Shown here one piece after another: positions 10,363 through 21,841 of a stretch of 64,000 bases of DNA. The stretch covers positions 8,180,368-8,244,367 of the forward strand of contig CM029638.1 in NCBI GenBank assembly GCA_017311315.1, written 5' to 3'. Made by a program: the position numbers and the translations under genes. Under the pieces are notes generated by a model. The model searched no databases, was not told the DNA's origin, and saw only the letters and a program-made list of their open reading frames with translations. Within the stretch, counting starts at the first letter, position 1. Every line of letters starts with the position of its first letter. This DNA comes from Dendrocalamus latiflorus (Eukaryota > Streptophyta > Magnoliopsida > Poales > Poaceae).

Positions 10363-12552
10363 ATGACCAATAGCTTGCTTGTCATGACTGATCCTGTGGC
10401 CAAAAGCCAGCCAGTGTTGGCACTGCCTTCAAATCTGATACCATTTTCAGTCACATCCAAGAGGAATTCCTGCTCTTCCTTGAGCGTGACATACATAAGT
10501 AGACGTAAACTTGTCGAAGTAGTTGATGGACTGCTTGGTGTGATGACACTGTCGTCAACCCTTAAAAAGCCAAACGTGCATTCCGGGTGCAACGTTTCAG
10601 CTGACGAAGATTCTGCTGTCAGCGCTTGGCTGGTAAGATCAATTTTATTTCAGTTTCCAGTTATCCGATGTCTGCCTTCTACATGCATAGCATTTTACAA
10701 GTGTGTCGTTTGTTGCAGTCAAAATGCCCTTCTGCTTTAGCTTCCGTCGACCAAATCATAGCCAGGGCGAAGGGCAAGAATATTGTGTTGTTTCTGGACT
10801 ATGATGGTACGCTTTCGCCTATCGTGAATGATCCCGAGAGGGCGTTCATGTCCCCTGAGGTAATTCAGATCTCAGATGAACATAGTTAATACTGGACCAT
10901 TGCTTGATGTATGTACAACTTGCTTATTCTCGATCTGAAAACCTTCCTTCAGATGCGTGCTGCTGTGAAAAATGTTGCAAAGTTCTTCCCTACTGCAATC
11001 GTCAGCGGGAGGTCCCGTGACAAGGTGTGAACAAATTTTAGACCTGTCGGCCTGTGTCATTGTGGGAATTCTACTCATGAAATCATATATGTTTTTGCCT
11101 GCCCCTTCATGTTCAGGTGTTTGAATTTGTAAAGCTGAAGGAGCTCTACTACGCTGGAAGTCATGGGATGGACATAATGGCATCTACTGCAGATTCTGAA
11201 AGTAAAACTAAAATTGTGAGTGCTTCTTGCATCACAGGAACTACATTGCTTTGTTGTTGTTTGCTCTTGCAATTGCTGAATTTATTATATGTCGGTTTCC
11301 TTTACATTCATGAACTCTTAATTGCAGAACAAAGAAGTCAATCTTTTCCAACCTGCAAGTGAGTTTCTGCCTATGATCACTGAGGTATTTTTTATTTTTA
11401 ATCATTAATCTATGCAATTAACAAGTTGCATTGCTCGAGCTAAAACGCTAATGCACTCTTTTTTTTGTAAAATAAGGTCTCCAAGTCCCTAGTGGAGGTC
11501 ACCAGAGCAATTAAGGGGGCAAGTGTTGAGAACAACAAGTTTTGTGTGTCTGTACATTATCGCAATGTCGACAAGAAGGTAAAGTTGGACGTCAAGTTTT
11601 ACTGTTCTTGCCTCACTTGCTGCAGCAATTGAAAGTTCCTCTGACTTTTTTCGCCTTGTCTATCTGCAGGATTGGAAATTGGTCGCACAGCTTGTCAGCG
11701 ATGTCTTGAAAGCTTTTCCTCGTCTCAAAGTAACCACTGGACGAAAGGTATGAGGATTCAAATGATCATTCACCAAGCATTATAATATGCCATTCCTGAC
11801 AGATTATGCATCACTTGTGTATACTTATTTTGTGTGCAATTATGCAGGTTTTAGAGGTTCGTCCGGTGATCGACTGGGACAAGGGAAAGGCTGTTGAGTT
11901 TTTGCTTCAGTCACTCGGGTTAGATGATTCTGAAAGTGTTCTCCCTATCTACATTGGAGATGATCGAACCGACGAGGACGCGTTCAAGGTTCTGTTTCTT
12001 CTGAAAAAAACTGCACATTTCATTCACATCTTCTTGGAGCTTCACTGAACATCTGTTCTTTCTTTTGTTGATGTCAATATGTCATCAAAAACTGCACATT
12101 TCATTCGCATCTTCTTGGAGCTTCACCGAACATCTGTTCTTTCTTTCGTTGATGTCATCAGGTGCTTCGCAAGCGAAACAGTGGATATGGAATTCTGGTT
12201 TCACACACAAAAAAAAGACTGCACATTTCACTCGCATCTTCTTGGAGCTTCACTGAACATCTGTTCTTCTGTTCTTTCTGTTGTTGATGTCATCAGGTGC
12301 TCCGCAAGCGAAACAGTGGATATGGAATTCTGGTTTCACAGGTGCCCAAGGAGACTGAAGCATTCTACTCACTGAGAGAGCCATCTGAAGTAATAATGCC
12401 CTTCATTCTCATGCTTATATTCTGAATTATCGCTGATGCTGTCCAGTCAATCACTCAATTGATCACTGATTTTATCGTTTCGCTTGCCAACTGTCGTGCA
12501 GGTGATGGAATTCCTCAATTCCTTGGTGAGATGGAAGGAACAATCACCATGA
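10363..12552 (+). CDS. Trehalose-6-phosphate phosphatase (class II plant TPP), 10 coding exons
   Basis: Exons 10363-10632, 10719-10859, 10953-11024, 11117-11215, 11328-11384, 11477-11578, 11670-11747, 11848-11988, 12297-12389 and 12502-12552 join in phase to 367 codons plus TGA. The enzyme hydrolyses trehalose 6-phosphate to trehalose, so it sets the level of a sugar signal that controls SnRK1, branching and starvation responses. HAD-phosphatase motifs are intact: DYDGTLSP at residues 117-124 (nucleophile and acid/base Asp), SGRSRDKV near 155, KELYYAGSHGMDI, VENNKFCVSVHYR, and GDDRTDEDAFK from 310. The N-terminal 90 residues are the variable extension typical of grass TPPs, ending SAWL before SKCPSALAS. 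The start is ATG at 10363 (MTNSLLVMTDP); a GTG stands two codons earlier where paralogs, as I recall them, begin MD. Exon 9 has a duplicated decoy acceptor (see repeat at 12010-12340). Length and motif set suggest a functional enzyme if exon 9 is spliced at 12297. Confidence 0.93.
12010..12340 (+). repeat. Tandem duplication inside TPP intron 8 / exon 9
   Basis: Three copies of an intronic unit (ACTGCACATTTCATTCRCATC, CTTCTTGGAGCTTCACYGAAC, ATCTGTTCTTTC) begin near 12010, 12090 and 12219. Copies 2 and 3 run through the same acceptor (GATGTCATCAG) into the first 44 bases of exon 9: 12162-12205 and 12297-12340, with one base change between them (CTTCGC versus CTCCGC). After base 44, copy 2 diverges into an A-run and the next repeat, while copy 3 continues as the true exon. 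Confidence 0.9.
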
Positions 12553-12559
12553 TGAAGAA

Positions 12560-13345
12560 TGACAGTCCCGTAGCCCGTCAGTTTTAGTCTGGGAGAAATG
12601 ACATTAGCAATTTAGCATTTCCGGGCCGACTATTTCACAGCGCCGGAAGTGGGTAGCTTAGGTAGCTGTGATCCTAGTTGTAAAGAACTCAAGATGCCAT
12701 TTCCTTTGTTATTTTATTTATCCTAGGCAAAGCTGAAAATTATCTCACCTTTGCTCATGCAGCTCTTCATTTTCCATGCTTTTTATGAAGTTTGACAATT
12801 GTGAGCATTCTAAACCCATTGCTTGTCCTGTTATCCTTTTCATTAGTCGTTACGCGTGATTAGGTCTACTCGGAGCCCCTCTAATATCAACTCAACTACC
12901 GTTCTGCCCTGAAAATGACAGGCAAATAGTAGAGACAAACGATGCGATTTCATAATTTATTGGACTGGTAGATGTTGGCCTTGACTGGTTAATTGAGGGT
13001 GGGAATTCCGAAATTTTATGAATTGCCCACACACACCAGTTTGCGAACCCTGGCCGTATGGTAGATTATTAGTAGGCACTGAATATTGCCTTTGTCATCA
13101 ACTGAAAAATTAGTTCCCTAAATGGCTGTATGCCTGTATGTATGTATGCATACAAACTATAACGTACGGGAGATGCACCACAAATATAAAAAAAAGTCAC
13201 TGTACTTTTTCATCGTCAGCTACCTGGTCCGGCCAGCCTCGTGAGTGTTGACGGCCACCGTGTCCATGGCGTGTTCATCTCTATCCATACTAAGCTGGCA
13301 CTGCCATTTGCAGACTTGGAAGCGTATGGACTTCTCTTGGCGCGC
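12560..13345. other. TPP 3'UTR and intergenic
   Basis: The 3'UTR follows the stop; no single poly(A) site was fixed. The rest is AT-rich with no gene. Confidence 0.4.
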
Positions 13346-13349
13346 GTAA

Positions 13350-13701
13350 GCGTCCGTTGGTATTAGTTTTTGCTGAAAGATTTTAATTATGACTGATAAA
13401 TAATAGTGATTGATAAAAACGGTTTTGATTATAGCTGATGAATAATAGTGGCTACGTGTATTGTGTAAGAAAAAGAGCAAACGATGGTATAACAAAAGAC
13501 ACTGCAATATTTTGACCGCTATGCGACTTACGAAATTATGACATAATAAAATACAAAGTGCATTACAATATGCGAAAGTGAAAAGTAGTGACTAATAAAT
13601 AGTAATAGCTGATAGAAACGAGTTATAGAAGTTAGGATGATTGTATTGGCTTTGTCTTCTAGAAGCAGAAGCTAAAAGCCAAAACTAATACGAACAGATC
13701 C
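13350..13701. mobile_element. Tourist-like (PIF/Harbinger-type) MITE, 352 bp
   Basis: The left end GCGTCCGTTGGTATTAGTTT is matched by the reverse complement of the right end, GGATCTGTTCGTATTAGTTT, and both sides carry TAA as a 3-bp target duplication (13347-13349 and 13702-13704). The interior is AT-rich and non-coding. It lies about 0.8 kb downstream of the TPP stop codon. Confidence 0.65.
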
Positions 13702-13704
13702 TAA

Positions 13705-15569
13705 AGTTAGCCAGCGCTGGCGATGCAGGCTGCAGACTACTCTGATGAGAGTAGCGTGTGATGAGTTGCGTGAACGCACACACGTAGAGACCATTGTACT
13801 ACTTTTAAAGAGAGACACCTTTTTTTTCAACTTATGACTTATAATTTATGGTTTCCTCCGAATAAATAAATGAGTTAGTTTTTCGTTGTCTTTCGAAGTT
13901 GTTTATTGGAACAGACTTATCGGTATTCGGATCATTCGCATAAACGTTTATGTTAGAACTAAAACTTATCAACTATAGCTATAAACTATCAGCCACAGTT
14001 AAGAAGAGCTAACCTCTGATCCATCCATATCTATCTATCTACACGAGTGCGCATTCTGAGTCACACTGTGACAGTAGCCAAGTGTCAATTCCGCTGGTCT
14101 AGAAACAAGGCTGACAATTCCGCTGTAAAAAAAACACATTTTGAGCGTGTTCCGGATAGCTTCTCCAGAAACAGATTATGCGTAATTTGATGCAAGCCAA
14201 GTTATGTTACTTTCTCGTTGAGACATATACTCACGTGTGAGTAGGGGAAGCAACTACGATTATATCCTTAATAGGTGGAATTATCCTTTCGAATCTCCAC
14301 CAATTAATCTAAAAGGTACCAATTAATCTAAAAGGTTGTTCCTGTTTTTTTTAAAAAAAAGTTAAAGGAAGGGTTGTGCCCGGTTTTTTAACTTCTCAAA
14401 TCTCAGTACAAGGTGAGTTTAACATCCTTAAAGCATCAAAGCACATATAATAGTAAAGACGACTGCTTTCTATATACTAATCTATGTTATCTAGATGCAT
14501 AATTAAAGACAACTTTTACAATAGATTGTTTTTTAAATTTGTCTCTATGGGATCTCGTAATCTTTTAATTATGGCATGAAATCTGTTATAGATAAAAACT
14601 TATACAATGATGCTTTGTGATATATGAAACTTATCAATACTGTTCTAGTACCAGCCGGTATGTGCCATTTCGTCACCTAAAACGGCATAGATTAGCCCTG
14701 CATTCCATAGCGTCTTTCAATACTGATCAATACCAGACATATCGGCTTGATATCGGTCATATCGGCTTTGTTACTGATCATACTGGCGAATTGATAATAC
14801 CGTCTATTGAACTCACAGAGCTCTATGTTATATTTGATTTTTTTGCTATATATTTGGAGTAATATTATAAGTGAAATTTAATATATATATATATAATTAA
14901 ACATATATACTTGTAAATATATATTATTAAATTAAACTCTAAAACGATATGTTTGTATGGGCTGGGATAGGAATGTTTCGTTCCAAGAGCCAAATTGGTA
15001 TGCCCTCCAGAATGGTATTGACAAGTATGATCCAATAAGGAATGGATAAATCCTTAAATACAGTTGTAATATTTAATTAAGGCCAAAGGACCCCTGTAGT
15101 TGTAAGCATCCAGAAGCTACTCCCCGAGTACCCTTGTCGGAGAAGAACTGTGCATCTTGCCTGACCAAATGACCACTTAGAGAATCTATGAATTGTTATC
15201 TGGGCTCACTCCCAGATGATTCCTCCCACACGGTGGACGAAATATGTGCCTTATCTACCTGAAATAGTACAACATTTCAACCCTGAATCTCTGACAAACA
15301 ACCACCAAGTAGTTAGTACCCACGTTCATCTCCCACTGACAGCAACTGATGATCAGGCATTCTCTCTTTAACAATAACTACCTCTTCGATTGGACATGTT
15401 GATTCCATAAGGCGTCTTCTTCGGTGGATAATTGATGACCATTTAATGGTATTTAAGGGGTGATAAGAGAAGACAGAAAAGGACATTCAATCACATTCAA
15501 GGATATTGAGGATAGTTTAGAGTCAAGCAGATCGTGTGAATTTTAAGGACAATTCAGAGTCAAGTAGAT
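13705..15569. other. Intergenic, AT-rich, no supported gene
   Basis: Contains a short TA microsatellite near 14880 and, from about 15060 to 15574, a stretch resembling an LTR fragment (repeated GAGTCAAGYAGATCGTGTG) into which the large retrotransposon inserted. The same host sequence resumes after 25648. No coding frame was supported. Confidence 0.4.
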
Positions 15570-16495
15570 CGTGTTGTAACATCCTGGAAAATGTAAATAA
15601 TGAATTATGGAGTTTTTGGATTATTTTAATTGCTTTTTATTTGAATTGGAGTTTATTGGCTTTTTGAAATTATAAAGGAATTTTAAAAATAAAAAGAAGG
15701 AAGGAAATCACACGTAAAATGATACAGCATGAACATCAAATGAAGAATCTGGAAAGATGATCCATAAAGTGCTAAAAGAGAATTGTAATTAAGCATAAGG
15801 TATCATCCCTAAAAATCAGGGCAAACAAATTAAAGGAAGTTAATATTCATGTATATATGCAAAGAACCATATGTATATAAGGACCTATACACATATATAC
15901 ACATGAATAACATAAATAAATAAGTATGTATATTTTGCACAAAAATCAGGGAAGGAAAGGAAAATATATATAGGTATATACCCAAGATGTATGTGCAAAT
16001 GTATCTACATATAAAATTCAATTGTAAAAACAAAAGAAAAAAAAGAAAAACATTCGGCCGGGCCGGCCATCACCCCGGCCCAGCCCCCTCTCCACGCGCG
16101 GTCGCTCAGCGCAGCCAGCGCGCACGCCCGGCCCAGCACCGCGCTCCCGCGGCCCAGCTTCTCGCGCGCGCCCGCGCCCGCTGCCGAGTGGCCCCGCCCC
16201 GCCCCCGCGCTTTCTCTCTGGCCGGTGGACCCCGCCCTGCCAGGGTCGTCTCCCTCCTCCCTCTCTTCTCCACGCGCCCGCGCCGCTCTCTCGCTCGCGC
16301 TCGCTCCTCTGCGCAGCCAATCCGTTCTCCCTCTCTCACCTCGCGGACATTTTAAAAGCGCTAGCTACAGGAGGGGGGAAGCACTTCCCCGCTACCTCTC
16401 TCTTCCGCAAAATCTCGGGGGATTTGGTTCATCCCCTCCTCACCGGCGTGAACAGCGGCGGCCAAATACCGCCCCTGCCGTGCGCCGCTCCTCCA

Positions 16496-16508
16496 GGCTA
16501 TAAATACC
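16496..16508 (+). promoter_or_regulatory. LTR promoter TATA box
   Basis: GGCTATAAATACC lies inside the GC-rich island of the 5' LTR, followed by a C/T-rich initiator-like region. It is the best candidate for the element's Pol II start. The same site recurs at about 22763 in the 3' LTR. Confidence 0.65.
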
Positions 16509-18608
16509 CCTCCTGGGAGCCGCAATCGCGCCGCAATACCTCCCTCGTCCCTCCTCTGCAAATAATTGAGCTATAACGCCCCCAAATCCCCACCGCCAAC
16601 TTCTTCTTCCCCACGGCCGGCGACCGTACCACCATTGATTCCGGGCATCTCCGGCCGATTCCTCCCTCCTACACCCTCTTCAGGACACGGCGAAGTAGAT
16701 TACACTCTCCACCGAGCTCCCCGACCTCTCTCCTTCGCCGGCGTCGATCAACCCCTTCGGACCGCCGCCACCGCTCGTCGCCAGCCTTCTCCGGCCACCG
16801 TCGTCCCCAGCCGTCAACACCAGAAGCTTCCTCATTGCGCCAGGGTTACATTCTACGCAACCCCCGAGCCTCCCGACCACCGCTCGCCGCCGGCCACCGT
16901 CGTGCCCGACTTCCTCTGCCCGGCCGCCTCCCCGAGCTACCTCAAAAGGTATACTTACCCTATATGGGTAAGCATCGCTCGGGCGATCGAGTGGCTTACA
17001 GCGTTAACTCTCCTCCCCCCCTTGCTCCCGCGTCGCGTGTTCGAGCCCCGGCTCCGCGCGCGCGGTCGAGCGATTTCTTTTAATTACTGCGCTGACAGGT
17101 GGGTCCCGCTCGTCAGCCGCTGCGGAACTGCAGACCCACTGACAGCCTGACCCCACTGGTCAGTGTATAACGTCACTGACAGATGGACCCCACTGGTCAT
17201 AGGCACAGTAACAAACGAATAAAGTAAAAGAAATAAAATAAAAAGAAACTGACATGTGGGACCCACTGTCAGAAATTTAATAATTTTCGGAATTTACTGA
17301 ACTGAGAACTTCAAATAATCATAACTTATTCATTTTAACTCCAAATTGAATGGGACAAATTTCTAAATTCATATAAAATCAAGATCTATCCAATGGAACT
17401 GAAATAATAATTTTTAAAGTTCAATTGAAGTTCTGGTGATCTTTTGAGTGATGGATTGCTTTTCTTTTATTGGGTATTTCGCACGATTAAATAGCATACG
17501 AAGCTCAAGAGGAAGAGATCGAGGCCGCAGCACTAGAAGCCCCGGACAATCAAGCACCCGACCACTGTGACCAAGGCGAGTCAATACTTTGATCATGTTG
17601 AACCTACATTTCTGCAAATTACTTTGTTTTAAATTAACAAAGTGCATGCTGTTATTTTTATGCAAATGCATGCTAAATTTGATATTCTAGTTATATGCCA
17701 TTGTTTACCTTGAATAGTATTACCCCCTCCTTTGAGTATTTGAATGTGTGAACCTTGTCGCCCTAGCAAAAATATATAGTATTAACATTTCAAAAATAAG
17801 TCCGTAACTGTATGCCATGCTTAGCATTGGTTAGGAACTCGGGGCAAGAAATTGTTCCGAGCATCACTTTTATTCATGAGAAATTGGTTTGGGCAGTCAT
17901 TGTGATGATGACTGGTATATGTTGAATACGACTATTTTACACTCCCAAGATCCCCAACTTGCTTAATTATCTGGGCAGATTGGTTCGATGGTGTGTATGT
18001 GTGTGGTGCAGTGATTGCATAAGTGGGTTAGTGGTAGACCGCCCAGATACCACTAAGGACTGAATCTTGTCATGCCAACCCGTGTAAAACAGTACAACCA
18101 CAAGTCTGTAAAGTATAGCTTGGCTTAGTAAATGTGCCGGACCCTGAAAGTCATCCTTCCAGGAGGTGGTGTGAGGATGTGCAAGTGGCGGTCTGTGAGA
18201 CGGCTTGAATGGGACACCCGTGAAAGGTGAAGTTCTGCTGTGGCGGGCTAGCAGGGGCGGGGAGCCAGCTGCTAGACGTTCAGAAGGAGGACATCCCGCA
18301 CAACGTATGGGACCCACCGCAAGTGGGAACGACCCATAGGGTGAAATGATGGAAGGGGCGAGGTACTTTGAAAAGTTACTGTGATGGTCTGCTCAACCAC
18401 ATGACTAAGGAATCATGTGGGGCAATGAGTTGATTGTCTCTTGTGGTGAAAGTGTACAAACTCTGCAGAGTCTAAAACTATTCGAATAGCCGTGCCCACG
18501 GTCAAGGGCAGACATGGGAACTTAACCAGATATAGTTCTATTTCAAAATGCTTTGTGGATGGGAATGAAAAAGTGGAGGGCAGTGTGAGGCCCTAGTTTG
18601 GAATTGTC

Positions 18609-18726
18609 CTGGGTGTCGTCCCAGTGGTAAGTTAAGCGGCTATAACGCTGAAAAATGTCATACGGTGTGATGCCGTATGTAGGGAGAAGTTATGGTGATA
18701 TTAAGCATATGGTGTGATGCCATATG
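18609..18726 (+). other. Three consecutive LTR hairpins, two with covarying stems
   Basis: Hairpin 1: CTGGG / loop TGTCGT / CCCAG (18609-18624). Hairpin 2: stem CATACGG with CCGTATG around loop TGTGATG (18659-18679). Hairpin 3: stem CATATGG with CCATATG around the same loop (18706-18726). Hairpins 2 and 3 share loop and length but differ by a paired C-G to T-A change, so the pairing is kept while the sequence changed. The 3' LTR has both copies (24925-24945, 24972-24992). Confidence 0.7.
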
Positions 18727-19381
18727 TATGGGAATTCATATTAAGTACTCCTTGAACATTATGCTTTTGTTCAAATGCTAGGTCTTAGGATTTTTATATA
18801 ATTGTATTCAAAAGCACTCTTCGCAAAAATAAAATAAACCAAAGCCATCCTTTGAATAACCATACATGTTATATACTGCATTCTGTGTGTTGATTCGCTG
18901 AGCACGGGGTCGGAGTGCTCATGCTCGCTTTGCGGCAAAAATCCAGAAGCAGGAGTGCAAGACCACTACGCCTACGAGGAAACCCCCGCTATGGAGGAGA
19001 AGAACGACGAAGGAAACTAGGGCGTAGGCTTCGTTGATAAGACACGGACAAGTGGACATCCGGCGTTGTGTGCACGTATGTTACTAGTTAGCTGGTGACA
19101 TATAATGCACACATTACCTTCCAGTCGCTTGCCTGTGGATTTGGGTTTACTTTTGCTGTACTTCCGCTGTGCATGTTTGTAATAAGGCAATTGGCCTGAT
19201 CGGCCTCTTTTGTAAACTCTATCACCCGACGTGGTGTATTTCAAGTTATGTAATATAATAAATGTTTATGCGATGTATGAAATGATTCAGCAATGTTCCT
19301 GTGTGCACTAACTACTGATCCAGGGATTAGTGCAGTGAAACACAGTAAGATTCAGATTGAAAAATCTGGGTCTGACAGCGC

Positions 19382-19393
19382 TGGTATCAGAGC
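19382..19393 (+). other. Primer-binding site (initiator tRNA-Met)
   Basis: TGGTATCAGAGC, four bases after the end of the 5' LTR, is the standard plant retrotransposon PBS and fixes the LTR boundary. Confidence 0.9.
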
Positions 19394-20061
19394 ATACGAC
19401 TGCAGGGTACAAGCCGTAGAATGGTCATTAGAAGAACCTTAGGGTGGTGAATAAAATATATATATATATATATATATATGTATACAAAAAGCATTTATGA
19501 AAAATATAGCATACTATTTCTATCTGTATCCCTCTTAGATCTGTTCTACTCTACCTTTCATTAATTATTTTGGAAAATTTCTAGCCCTAGTAATTTAATT
19601 TACAGATGGCAGGAATTGGCGATAAAGGCAACTGAGCTACCTGGCCTAGGGAGTTCATGAAGGGGAGTTTGCTAGCATACTACGCAAGCTCTTGCACTAT
19701 TTAAACTACAAGGATCAGCCCATTCACCATAAGCTCAAGTCTACTGATGAAGGAGTAGATAGAGTAGTGCCGTATTTACTATGCGTGGTGCAATTACTAG
19801 TTCCTGTAAAATAGGATGAGGTACTAGTCCTTTAGTACGGTAGTCGTCATCATATCAAACCTTAGTATATTGTGTAACCGCAAAGTCCAGCCTAAAGGCG
19901 GGCTATGTGAATGCTTGCATGATAATAAATGGCCAGGCATAAGGCCTTATGTTGAATGTTCTTTTGTCGTTTATCTTATGATTCTTTTTGCAAAGAGGGT
20001 TGATACCCTTCCTTTTTCTCAAGGGTAGTGTTAGTACTAAGTTATGAAGCTATAGCTACAG

Positions 20062-21315
20062 ATGGCCAGTCCAAGAGTTACACGATCTCGGGCTCATGCT
20101 AACCCTCAGCATGCTGAGATAGACTCAAATCATGGCGAAAACCCCGAAGAGAATCAGAACCAAGATGCTGACCTCCCAAATCCCCCAGTTAATCCCACAA
20201 TGGCCCAAGTAATGGCACAACAAACCCAGATTCTGCAAGCCATCTATGCTGGACAGCAAGGAAGCTCTGGCGGACACAGAGCTGATCTAGGAGACTTCCA
20301 AAGGACAAGACCAAGTACATTTACTTCGGCAGAAGAACCACTTGAAGCCGAAGATTGGCTTCGAGATGTCGAAAGAAAGCTGCGCTTAATCAAATGCGCA
20401 GAGGAGGATAAAGTCATATTTGCCACCCACCTACTTCAAGGAGCTGCCGCAGCATGGTGGGAGAACTACTTGGCTGCCAGAAGCCAGGAAGATGCTACCA
20501 CCGGAGGTGACATCGAAGCTATTCCATGGACAGAATTCAAGAAGGCTTTCAAGGACAACTTCATTCCAGCCGGGATAATGCGGATAAAGAAAAATGAATT
20601 CCGCAATCTCAAGCAAGGGAACTTCTCTGTCAATGAATATCTTACAAAATTTACGCAGCTAGCCCGGTATGCTCAGAAGGATATCGAAGAAGAAGAATAA
20701 AAGATTGACAGATTCTTTGAAGGATTGAAGGATGAACTAAGAGTACAGCTGATCACCCAGGACTTCGCCAGCTTTCACCAGCTGGTAAGCAAGGCATTGG
20801 CCTTGGAAAATGAGAAGAAGATTCTTGAGGCCAGTCGTAAGCGCAAGATGACAACTCCACAACCTCAAGGAAGGTTCATTCAGGGATTCTTGAACAAACC
20901 TTCCTTTTCAAAGCCTAACCAATCCAATGTTTCATCTCCAGCACCCCGTTCCAGTGGTGGCTCCCTCCAAACGCCACGCTCAGCAAGCCAGTCCACTGGG
21001 GCGCACCCTGTCACCACCAGGAGCTGTTTCGGGTGTGGAGAGAAGGGACACTTTGTCAGCCAGTGCCCGCAACGGCAGACAAATCCAGTGAGAATCAATT
21101 TAGGGCCTCCCGCTACCCGCAGTCAAGCCTTGGTACCCAGCAAAGGGAATCAGAGCTCGCAAGCCAGCAGGAACACCTCAGCGCAAAACCGCGGCCAAGT
21201 TAATCACATCACAGCTGAGGAAGCCCAGGAGGCCGCCAGAATTCTTATGGGTACGTTCTTTGTCAGTTTAATAGCAACGCATGTTCTTTACACAATCAGG
21301 GTATTCATCTTTTAG
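20062..21315 (+). pseudogene. Gypsy gag with one in-frame stop, joined to a protease remnant
   Basis: Starting at ATG 20062 the frame encodes an N-terminal polar region, then a retrotransposon gag core (RPSTFTSAEEPLEAEDWLRD, LLQGAAAAWWENYLA, WTEFKKAFKDNFIPAG, RIKKNEFRNLKQGNFSVNEY). A TAA at 20698-20700 interrupts it; the same frame then resumes with FFEGLKDELRVQLITQ. A CCHC zinc knuckle follows (CFGCGEKGHFVSQCP, about residues 325-339). The tail MGTFFVSLIATHVLY matches the run-up to a retroviral-type protease but stops before any DTGA active site. One nonsense mutation alone breaks gag, so the element may have been intact, or used readthrough, until recently. The product would package RNA in virus-like particles in the cytoplasm. 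Confidence 0.88.
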
Positions 21316-21479
21316 AGCCAAAAGATTCGTGAATAAGCTTAGGTTATCCACATAACTTTTAGAAACTACAAGCACTTAACTCGCCTGCTAGGGTAACCAA
21401 CCCTTAACAGTGTAGCCCGCCCAGACTCTGGACATCATAATTGTAATAGACTAGCTAACAAGGCACCAAAGGAATATTA

Positions 21480-21827
21480 GACTACACCACTAGGAGGAGT
21501 AACTTACCAACTAGAACTGCCTGCAAATCTAGCAGATGGGCACCATGTATTCCATGTATCCAAGCCCAAGACCTGTCCACAAATATCAGAAAGATCAAAC
21601 CCTTAGAAAGCAGTTGAGCCTAAGTGTGACTTGAGACCCGTGGGAAATGGCCTATCAAGATTTTACTAATAAAGAATGTTGGGAATCAGACCACCCACTA
21701 AAATTGGGCTCAATAGAAACCATCGTACCAGGAAAGAGGACTACCTAGGAACGAGAAAATAAACTGCGACGAGATTACCCCGACCTATTCACTAGTTAGT
21801 CTGAATCTCGGGGTCGAGATTCTTTTT
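21480..21827 (+). pseudogene. Degenerate integrase C-terminal / pol 3' remnant
   Basis: Fragments YQLELPANLADGHHVFHVSK (about 21510) and, in another frame, ENKLRRDYPDLFTS (about 21760) match the end of Gypsy pol, where integrase is followed by a short acidic tail and DYPDLF. Everything between protease and this point is deleted. Confidence 0.7.
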
Positions 21828-21841
21828 AAGGGGGGTAGATT
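21828..21841 (+). other. Polypurine tract
   Basis: AAGGGGGGTAGATT immediately precedes the 3' LTR (TGTAAC at 21842), as expected for plus-strand priming. Confidence 0.85.

Larger units (their letters stand above)
15575..19377 (+). repeat. 5' LTR (3803 bp)
   Basis: Runs from TGTAACATCC to TCTGACA. The U3 is AT-rich to about 16050, then abruptly GC-rich (16055-17150) around a TATA box at 16498. U5 is long and AT-rich and carries the hairpins at 18609-18726. Open frames within it (for example 16566-17150) have no recognisable domain and are repeated in the 3' LTR; they are not annotated as genes. Confidence 0.95.

Noticed and set aside
10357..10363. GTG at 10357 as the TPP start
   Set aside because: GTG starts are not expected here; the first ATG in frame is 10363 and gives the family N-terminus.
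16975..17065. A functional tRNA gene
   Set aside because: Only A/B-box-like motifs are present; no acceptor stem or anticodon arm could be folded by eye.
16018..17150. Long overlapping open frames in the GC island of the 5' LTR (repeated at 22285-23416)
   Set aside because: They occur in several frames on both strands, have low-complexity composition, no domains, and are explained by GC-rich LTR sequence.
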